From assembly GCA_032988165.1 (NCBI GenBank), contig JANTQF010000432.1, forward strand, positions 1-26,668: a stretch of DNA of 26,668 bases. Reading direction: 5' to 3'. The position numbers and the translations under genes were made by a program. The stretch is from Emmonsiellopsis sp. PD_33 (Eukaryota > Ascomycota > Eurotiomycetes > Onygenales > Ajellomycetaceae). Below the pieces are notes generated by a model, which did not search any database, was not told where the DNA came from, and saw only the letters and a list, made by a program, of their open reading frames with translations. This document shows positions 19,930 through 26,668 of the stretch, in pieces (positions within the stretch are counted from its first letter, which is position 1; every line of letters starts with the position of its first letter).

Positions 19930-21480
19930 ATTTAGATACATGCATCAGTTTCAATATGACAGGTGAATATCATTTAATCTTAAACTACAGTTCATATAAG
20001 GGTAACCTCAGTGTCAACTCTGCTACTAATAATAAAGCTAGGGTAGAAGGAATTAATAACATGGTTCTGGGTGTGGAAGGGGGAGATCTCACACTACATG
20101 AGGTTCATTATCTCTTAAATTTAATAGTTAATTTACTATTATACACCCATTTGGAGGATTAGAGCTACTAGTTCACATTGTCCAATATAACCCTATCATA
20201 CTTCATTTGTAAGGCCCCAAACAGTATTATTTTCAATACAGTTAGAACTACAACAGGGGATGTCTACAAGATTATAGAGTATAACTTGAAATTGAACATT
20301 AATCACATCAGTAGAGCAGTGAATTATATAGCAAAATCATATGAGTATAAAGATTTTAATATAGTTTAAAAAATTAGTCTTGCAGCTACTGCTATCACTA
20401 CTACTACAGCTTCAACCATCAAGTCAGAACCTACCCTTAAGGGTAAAACTCTCATAAAGTGGCATAAAGATCTCAGGCACATCCATGTAGGTACTATTAT
20501 CATAATGTCTAAGAATCCTCATATAGGAGTCAAAATCATCAGCTCAAAATCAAATTTTTACTATATTAACTATATACAGGCCAGAATGACTTAGCATTTC
20601 TCTCAAACACTAATACCTCATATGCTTTGAGTCATGAAGAAAATCTACATTAACCTCATAAAGAAGGGTAAGATATTAGAAGATCTATCTGATTACCCCC
20701 TGAAGTCTCATTAAGGGATGAAATACTTCATGCTACTGATATGTGACATAACACATTATAGATGAGTATATTTTTTGAACTCAAAAGATCTAACAGTTGA
20801 TTTTTTTAGGTACTAGCTCAGATTCATGGGCAACATAGAGTATAGCACTCTAGTAGTCATTCATATAGATATAGATAGCATTTTTTACTCCACCTAAATA
20901 CAGCAGATTATAACTAACTATAGAATTAAATGGAAACTTATAATACCCTAATCACCTCATCAGGATGTAGTCTCTAAACAGGGGATCCATACAGTTATGA
21001 AACAGGTAAGAGCTATTCTTATATAGAGTAGTCTACCTAAGAAATTCTGGGCAAATATCTTGCACACAGTCATTATAATAACTAATAATACTTCTATATC
21101 TACAGTCCTATATAACAAAAAGTTCTGGCCACAGACAGCAGATTTAATTACCCCTAGCTCTCATAAGATCTCATAAAGTACTCTCACAAATATCTCACTA
21201 AAAGTCAAATATTTTCATCAACTCAGGGTGGACATTTATGCCTACCTGCATGGTTCACAGAAGCCTACAGATAAATTATCCTCTCACAGAAGACTATATA
21301 AATTGATTAGATTTAATGAAACATCAATTTTTCAGCTTTAAAATCTCATTGCAGATAAGATCATAGCATCATCTAACATCAGATTCATGTGAGAAAAGGT
21401 AGATTCAGGCTATAGGGTTTAATTTGCAGAAGAGGAACTAACCCCTAAGGCCTCTAACAGTCTAAATATAGAATCAATTT
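19930..21480 (+). pseudogene. Element 2 protease and integrase remnant
   Basis: LDTCISFNMTG near 19933 corresponds to the protease active site D-T-G-A-S-x-H-M-T, with Gly replaced. GNLSVNSATNN and VHYLLNLIVNLL follow. WHKDLRHIHVGTI (about 20461) is the pre-integrase region, whose C-x2-C Cys residues downstream read as other residues (YINYIQARM). KKIYINLIKKGK near 20638 is the first catalytic region, with Asp reading Asn. PHQDVVSKQGIHTVM near 20957 is the third catalytic region; the position expected to be Glu reads Lys here and in element 1. Confidence 0.8.
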
Positions 21481-21599
21481 TTATGGTAGATGAGAACACT
21501 GAGGCTCCTGCAGACATTAAATGATTACACCTAATACTAGCCTTTACAATTTATACCTTCTCTTCTGATACAGGCAGTCTTTCTAAATCATATAATGAC

Positions 21600-23210
21600 A
21601 CTGTATCTAGGCCAGAAAGGGTGAGAGAATACTGGCAAAAATTAATGCAGTATGAGATCTCTAATCTTGAACACCACAAGATATGATATCTTATCTCCTA
21701 ATTTAATATATCAGTCAGAGAATTAGTAACATCAGGCTACTAGATGTTTATTAAAAAAGATCAGCTTCAAAATCTAAATGCAAATTTTAATAGTATCCTA
21801 CAGAAATTCCATTGGGTGATCTGCAGTAATTAACTGAAAAAGGAAAGTAGGGAGGAAACCTACATACTCATTATAACTAATACCATAAACCACATATTAT
21901 TCATTATAGTAGCTCAGCAGGAATAGATGTTGCAGCAGGTTAATATCATACTAATCTACCTATATGGCCACCTGGATAAGGCAATTTACATGAGGTAACC
22001 TACTGGCTTCAAGTTAGATGCTCTAAAAATACTCATCTACACTATTAAGGGTAGTTTCTACAGACTTGATCCAGCCATAAGGATTTAGTATGAATGCTTA
22101 ACAGGTTATTTACATGACTTAGGATTCATTGCAAGCTCCTATAACTTAGCTCTCTGATATCATATAGAGAAGCCATATCTCTATATAACTATATATATCA
22201 ATGATTTGAATATAGTCTTCAAAGTTCCTGAAAACACTAACTGGCTAGTGAAAGCTTTCAGTGAGAGACTTGAGGTCAAGAATTTGCACAAATCAATAAA
22301 ATATCTAGGTATAGAGGTTGACTGTAGGCCTGACAATATCAAATTAACTCATCAACACTATATTGAGTAATTAGTAGAGAATTTCTATTTGAATGACACT
22401 ATTATCATTAGTACACTCATGAAGAAGGCCTTTCATATTGATAATTCTCCTCTCCCTGAGAATGAGGCAGGTTTTACAAAGCAACATTTTTAATAGGGTA
22501 TAAATTGTATTTAATATCTTACAGTTAAAACTCAGCTCAATATCATGCATGCAGCCTCACTACTCAGGCAGTATAATATAAATCCTACCCTAAAATCATA
22601 GAAGGTACTATTACACATCATCTAATATTTGAAGGGAACTCTCAGAATCAGACTCTAATATAAACATCATTCTGATAGTTTAAATCTAGTATTTCTAAAT
22701 AACATCTACCTCTCCATCAGATATATAGATTCTAATTGGGTAGGATCATTAAATAGTAAATAAAAATCTACATTCAGCTACATCTTCAAGCTTGCAGGAT
22801 CTCCAATTTCATGGCATTCTATTAAATAACTCTGCATGACTCTCAGTTCAAATAAAGTCAAATACATTATACTCAGTAAGGCAGTTTATAAAGCAACATG
22901 GATCCAGAATCTCATGTTAGAAATCAGATTTATCACTATATCTCCTATACAGGTTTTTGTGGATAATAAGGGCACAATTGACCTCACCCAAGTCACTATG
23001 ATTATAGCCCATAGCAAGCATATAAATACACATTTTCATTACTTATAATCTCAATTGAAGAACAGCATTATAGCATTGAATCATGTTGGTACAGCTAAAA
23101 TGGCAGCTAACAGCCTGACAAAGCCTCTGGGCACTATTACTTTTGTATAATTCATTAATTTGCTAGGGATTTCTGCTGAGGATGATAGGAAGTAGCAAGT
23201 CTGATCATGT
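21600..23210 (+). pseudogene. Element 2 reverse transcriptase and RNase H remnant
   Basis: The polymerase region includes TGFKLDALKILIYTIKGSFY, EKPYLYITIYINDLNI and KSIKYLGIEV. In the palm motif (codons 22194-22205) the first catalytic Asp reads Asn: YIND instead of YVDD/YMDD. RNase H is read from SIRYIDSNW (about 22718) through FVDNKGTIDLTQV, where 70 codons stay open at 22836-23048, to NSLTKPLG near 23110. The enzyme would be dead even without the stops. Confidence 0.85.
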
Positions 23211-23294
23211 ATCTAGGTTTTTTCTCTATCTGACAATATTTTGTTGTTTTTCAGTGTTTTTTGTGAGATCTACACTTTTCACACAGCTCTGCTT

Positions 23295-23303
23295 GAGGGG
23301 GGG
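23295..23303 (+). other. Polypurine tract of element 2
   Basis: GAGGGGGGG ends immediately before the TG of the 3' LTR. Confidence 0.8.
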
Positions 23304-23418
23304 TGTTAGCAGCCATAGGCCTCCAGTCTCCCAATCAGGCTTAGCGCGATTATGTGATTGCATGGTAGATAGATTCTCTTGCTAGTGTAGCAATCAGAGA
23401 CTCTTCAACCTTCCCACA
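23304..23418 (+). repeat. 3' LTR of element 2 (115 bp)
   Basis: It starts TGTTAGCAG and ends CTTCCCACA. It is richer in G and C than its 5' mate and keeps two CpGs (23345-23348), which read TG in the 5' LTR. Confidence 0.93.
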
Positions 23419-23423
23419 ATTCT
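23419..23423. repeat. Target-site duplication of element 2, right copy (ATTCT)
   Basis: A direct repeat of 18061-18065. Confidence 0.93.
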
Positions 23424-23463
23424 CACCTCTGAGATTAATATGAGAGTCTTCAACCTTCCCACA
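23424..23463 (+). repeat. 3' LTR of element 1, last 40 bp
   Basis: Identical to 12802-12841 of the 5' LTR over all 40 bases, ending CTTCCCACA. Confidence 0.93.
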
Positions 23464-23468
23464 ATTAT
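23464..23468. repeat. Target-site duplication of element 1, right copy (ATTAT)
   Basis: A direct repeat of 12727-12731. Unique GC-rich DNA begins right after it. Confidence 0.9.
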
Positions 23469-23898
23469 TGCCGCCCCATACGGTAATCTTTCCGCACCCC
23501 ACGCGGCCGAATCGGGAAAGGCCATTGGCCAGCATCCTGCTGAGTCAGGGCTGACATAAGCGCGGCGGCCCAAGCACAATGCGGCTTAAACGTCTCCAAC
23601 CACACCCGAGTCCCCGACGATGAATTCGACGACACGACGGCGATTGATCCAATCCTCCAGTTGATGCGCCTCTCCCGTGCGGCCCTCTGTTCTCTCCCCG
23701 GCCCGACGAAGAGCAAGATGCGCTGTTGCGGGTCCTCTACTCGGTTGGAAAGCTTTGGCTTGTTGGCTTCTCCCGCACCGCTTTCCCCGTCCGACTCCCC
23801 CCCCGTCTCGCCCGTTGCGTTAAGTACCGCCTCTCCCTGTCTCCCCTTGCCCTAACCCTCCATCCTGTCCGCCGCTCGGGCCCACGTGTCCCCCGTGG
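23469..23898. other. Right half of the divergent intergenic region, promoter and leader of the Pho80-type cyclin gene
   Basis: No supported gene in these 430 bp. It is pyrimidine-rich from about 23770 to 23870, as is usual for fungal 5' leaders. CpG returns at once (first at 23472), so the transposon decay did not spread here. Confidence 0.5.
23883..23888. promoter_or_regulatory. CACGTG E-box just upstream of the cyclin start
   Basis: CACGTG is the core bound by Pho4/NUC-1-type bHLH activators, which Pho80-Pho85-type kinases control. It lies 10 bases before the ATG at 23899, which would put it in the leader if the start is right. A second CACGTG lies at 25732-25737 beyond the gene. This is a motif match only. 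Confidence 0.3.
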
Positions 23899-25107
23899 AT
23901 GTGGGAGACTCGAGCAACGGACATGATAGCATCATCGCCCACCTCGGCCGCGCTTCTGCGCTCTGATTCCACCCGCTCCTCCGCCAGCGCCTTTCCCGCC
24001 ATCGCCCACTACCACTCGAATGACCAGCCCACGCCACCCCCAAACGGGACGAGTCCTCCCCATCCGCCATCCTCTCCAAAAGCCTCGCGGCTAAACCATC
24101 CCCTGTCCGAGTCTCGCAACCATTCCGGCGTGGAAGAAATACGGGCAGCCTTGCGGCGGCAGACTGTAGATGCGGGCACCCAGTACTCTCGCCCACAAAC
24201 CCCCGCCTCACACAAATTGGCCAACCCTGCAGCATTGGCCGGCGAGGCCAAACTCGCGGATACTAATCCCCATGCTGGTTCTCGTTTTGCCGATTCGCAG
24301 GCAAGCCAGGACAGCGTATTGTCCCAGGCCGATGCACAAATGTCGTCAGCCGGTATAGGATCGAAGCGCAACACCCCTGATACTTCGACGGTCCTAGCGA
24401 CGTCGATGGCAGTTAGCCAACCAATTGACCCCGATAGCCCCAGCGGATCTATTTCTAAACGGCGGCGTCCCGAACAGCCTGCCCCGAAGGTCCTTCCTTG
24501 TCGCTATGAAGACGCCAATCCCCGCGACCTTGTCGTTTTGATCTCTAGTATGCTCATGGAGCTCATTCGATTCAACGACCAGATCCCCCTCCGCGATGGC
24601 CGTCTAACACGTTTCCACTCCCGATCACCTCCCCGAATATCCGTACATGACTATCTTCAACGCCTAGCGACGCACGCCACGCTCTCCCCTCCCATTCTGC
24701 TAAGCATGGTGTATTATATCGACCGTCTCTGTGCATTGTATCCAGCTTTTACCGTCTCCAGTCTCACTGTGCATCGGTTTCTTATTAGCAGTGCAACCGT
24801 GGCCAGTAAGGGCCTCAGCGACAGCTTCTGGACGAATAAAACATATGCAAGGGTTGGCGGAATCAGCGTGGCGGAGTTGGCTTTGTTAGAACTGGAATTT
24901 CTCTGGAGGGTGGAGTGGCGTATCGTCCCTCAGCCCGAGGTCTTAGTCGACTATTACCGAAGTCTCGTCGAGAGATGTGACGAATATATCATCGAACCAG
25001 AAGAACCAACGAATATCCAACCTGGTGGCAGTGGAGAAGCTACCTCGTCACTTGGTCGAAACGGAGACGAACCGTCTATGGCAACCGAAACAAACCCAAC
25101 GCAATAG
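23899..25107 (+). CDS. Pho80-type cyclin (Pho85-class CDK partner; PREG/Pcl6-Pcl7-like)
   Basis: Single exon of 402 residues. Pho80-family cyclins activate Pho85-type CDKs that control phosphate response, glycogen metabolism and cell cycle exit. Residues 1-205 are a disordered Ser/Pro/Ala-rich extension with a basic patch, SKRRRPEQ, a possible nuclear signal. The cyclin fold runs about 206-355: DLVVLISSMLMELIRFND, ISVHDYLQRLATHATLSP, LLSMVYYIDRLCALYP, LTVHRFLISSATVASKGLSD, FWTNKTYARVGGISVAEL and LELEFLWRVEWRI, the classic order of the Pho80 family. The tail is acidic and Thr-rich. ATG 23923 (MIASSPTS) is an equally possible start. The gene diverges from the armadillo gene, and the transposon nest begins 431 bp upstream. 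The subfamily member cannot be decided from sequence alone. Confidence 0.85.
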   Translation: MWETRATDMIASSPTSAALLRSDSTRSSASAFPAIAHYHSNDQPTPPPNGTSPPHPPSSPKASRLNHPLSESRNHSGVEEIRAALRRQTVDAGTQYSRPQTPASHKLANPAALAGEAKLADTNPHAGSRFADSQASQDSVLSQADAQMSSAGIGSKRNTPDTSTVLATSMAVSQPIDPDSPSGSISKRRRPEQPAPKVLPCRYEDANPRDLVVLISSMLMELIRFNDQIPLRDGRLTRFHSRSPPRISVHDYLQRLATHATLSPPILLSMVYYIDRLCALYPAFTVSSLTVHRFLISSATVASKGLSDSFWTNKTYARVGGISVAELALLELEFLWRVEWRIVPQPEVLVDYYRSLVERCDEYIIEPEEPTNIQPGGSGEATSSLGRNGDEPSMATETNPTQ

Positions 25108-26668
25108 CAGAGCTGGTCTTTTAACATTTTACACTCAACCCTGATAATAACCCATTCCAAACTTTTGGTTTCTATTTCAATACACCTTTCGGCCTGGTTA
25201 TTTCCCCCCTAACATACAGAATTTTGTTCCCCGCGGAAAAAATGGTGATAAGGCTCATTTTCCACCTCTCCCAGGACGATTATTAATTGATCTGGATGCA
25301 CTCATTCACCAGATACCCCCTCCCCGGCCCATGATGATATCCGATTTGATGAAGTGTGCACTCTACATTTATGTTTCTCTCTGTCTGTCTGTTTCACCCT
25401 ATTGGTAACTTTTATTCCATTTTCCTGTCAATTTTGTGTGGTTTCTTTTTGTTCTACATTTCGGACTCGAATAGAGGCCTGCGAGAAGCATTTTAGGCCG
25501 GTGGAACCATAGCAGAGGAGCATTCAGCATATGGTGAACGGTGTTAGGGATCTTTTTTCTTCTTTTTTCTGATCTTGGAGTAGATATGCTGGATATTTAT
25601 CTGTATTTAAAAATGGTCCCCAAATATTCCATTTTAACTTATCCCTGTCTCTATTCCATACCAACACCCCGCCTCGATTTACCTAGGAGGCGTCCATCAC
25701 CTTCCAAGGAAGGTTTTGATCAATTTGATGTCACGTGACCCATCATAGGGTTTAGGGCTTGGCATTCAACTTCGATCTTGAAATTATATACAGAACGGCA
25801 AAAGAAGAGAAGAAAACTCAACATATTGACAAAATCATTGACAGGTTTGTCAAAAGGGCTACGTACACGGTACTTAGACGCGCTCAATTCCATCTGCGCC
25901 ATTTAATGCTGAGCATAAGCCGTGCCCGGAGATCGCGAACTATCAAAAATACAATCGTGAACATTGGACGCTCCATACCAAGCGCATCAAGACTAGAATC
26001 AACCGCAATAAAAATGTGCAGCAGGATGGAGGCGGCGCCAAACTTTCTCCAGGATATCAAGCCATTACGCGGTAGTGTTTCGCTTTTGAAAACGGTTCAG
26101 GAGACGAGGTCTGGGAAGGATACAGGTTAGAAAGATTTTCCCCCTCCCCGTCGCCCCCCCCCTTTTTTTCCCCTCCTTCATGCATTGCGTTTTTAAAAGC
26201 ATGTATGCATGGATGGGATGAAACCCGTTTGTCCGATTTAAAACAATTACTAAAAATAGAAACACAATTGTAAACAGTGGAAGCATACGTCGCGGAAATA
26301 AATATCAAATCCGCAAGCAAAGTGTTAAAGTCTGTATAATATATCAACCCTGGCATATGCCAAACACCCTCTTTCATATAGTACAAATTCAACTAACAGC
26401 ACTCCAGGCTCCTCGATTCCAAATTCCCAAAAGATCCATCCCTAAGCCTCGTCCATCTGCGCCGCTTTGCAAAACCAGAATTCATCCCGGACCACCTAAA
26501 GGGGGAAAACTCCGCTCCACTACCACCGCCACAAGCCGGATCCAAACCCCCGCCCCCCATTCCTCCCCGCTGGCTCTTGCTTTCTCATCCCCCTCCTCCC
26601 CCTCCTCCCCCTCTCCCCTGTCACCCTCTCGTCTCCCTCTTCACTTCTCTGTCTAACCCCCCTCCTTC
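25108..26668. other. Right-hand region without a supported gene
   Basis: This holds the 3' UTR of the cyclin gene, then about 1.4 kb in which short open frames (for example plus 25759-26130) have no recognisable motifs. A CACGTG box lies at 25732-25737. From about 26575 to the end the plus strand is almost pure C and T, which resembles the promoter or leader of a plus-strand gene beyond the window. A minus-strand Arg/Gly-rich frame also spans this tract and could be the end of another gene. I cannot choose. Confidence 0.4.

Larger units (their letters stand above)
18066..23418 (+). mobile_element. Element 2: Ty1/copia LTR retrotransposon nested in the 3' LTR of element 1
   Basis: This 5353-bp element has 115-bp LTRs, the same domain order and orientation as element 1, GGTTATAGCCTGG after the 5' LTR and a GAGGGGGGG polypurine tract before the 3' LTR. 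Its proteins are recognisably of the same family as element 1 and somewhat less decayed, with longer open segments. The 5' LTR starts TA instead of TG, from a G-to-A change. Inactive: multiple stops, the RT catalytic Asp and zinc-ligand Cys codons are lost. Confidence 0.93.
12732..23463 (+). mobile_element. Element 1: Ty1/copia LTR retrotransposon, interrupted by element 2
   Basis: The element proper is 12732-18065 plus 23424-23463, about 5.37 kb once the nested element is removed. It has 110-bp LTRs (TG...CA), a primer-binding-like segment directly after the 5' LTR, a GAGGAGGGG polypurine tract directly before the 3' LTR, and a 5-bp ATTAT target duplication. The order of remnants is gag, zinc knuckle, protease, integrase, reverse transcriptase, RNase H, which defines copia rather than gypsy. 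Every frame is broken by many TAG, TAA and TGA codons at positions that are sense in element 2, so it is inactive. It sits in the intergenic region of two divergent genes. Confidence 0.93.

Noticed and set aside
13185..23210. The stop codons in the retroelements as an alternative genetic code or readthrough
   Set aside because: TAG, TAA and TGA all occur at positions explained by C-to-T or G-to-A change of Gln, Trp and Arg codons, differ between the two elements, and coincide with lost catalytic residues. The host genes use the standard code.
12732..23463. A novel gene cluster or centromere-like AT island
   Set aside because: LTRs, target duplications, polypurine tracts and copia domain order account for the whole block.
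25759..26130. 123-codon plus-strand frame right of the cyclin gene
   Set aside because: Arg/Ser-rich without domain features, and overlapped by minus-strand frames of similar quality. The context suggests intergenic DNA.
26357..26656. Ser/Pro-rich frame at the right end
   Set aside because: The pattern is produced by a C/T-rich tract, more likely promoter or leader DNA.

Overview
The window looks like nuclear DNA of a filamentous ascomycete (Pezizomycotina). The reasons are compact genes with 59-85 nt introns carrying CTAAC-type branch points, protein families typical of Eurotiomycetes and relatives, and a GC-moderate gene space interrupted by one long AT-rich block of mutated retrotransposons. 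The CpG-centred decay of that block would suit Onygenales, but the genus cannot be fixed from this sequence.

Left gene block (1-4614, all minus strand): a partial gene running off the left edge whose protein becomes a Cys/Glu hexapeptide repeat; a five-exon CTDK-I cyclin subunit gene (CTK2); and a two-exon gene for a protein with about twelve C2H2-like zinc fingers, two of which form a 52-residue module duplicated in tandem.

Middle block (4615-12183): a long gene-poor interval with a decayed trypsin-like peptidase remnant (5800-6339, minus); a plus-strand omega/Ure2-like glutathione S-transferase gene that appears to need a 5-nt micro-exon to keep its CPF active-site motif in frame; an AT-rich spacer; and a large minus-strand armadillo-repeat gene of the ARMC8/Vid28 (Gid5) type, a scaffold of the GID/CTLH ubiquitin ligase.

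Transposon block (12727-23468): two Ty1/copia LTR retrotransposons of the same family, both in plus orientation and perfectly nested. Element 1 (12732-18065 plus 23424-23463; LTRs 110 bp; target duplication ATTAT) carries element 2 (18066-23418; LTRs 115 bp; target duplication ATTCT) inside its 3' LTR. Gag, zinc knuckle, protease, integrase, reverse transcriptase and RNase H can all be traced in both, but each is riddled with stops. By eye I find no CpG at all from 12748 to 23344 (about 10.6 kb), while CpA and TpG remain common.

Right block (23469-26668): a plus-strand gene for a Pho80-type cyclin, then 1.5 kb without a supported gene. The armadillo and Pho80-type genes are divergent. Without the insertion, about 1.7 kb would separate their coding starts minus the genes' own sequence, that is 548 bp on one side and 430 bp on the other, and the transposon nest splits this intergenic region. 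A tight cluster of three bZIP-type sites lies just left of the insertion and a CACGTG E-box just before the cyclin start. The genes do not form one pathway. Two encode cyclins for different CDKs (transcriptional CTD kinase and Pho85-type), and one a ubiquitin-ligase scaffold.
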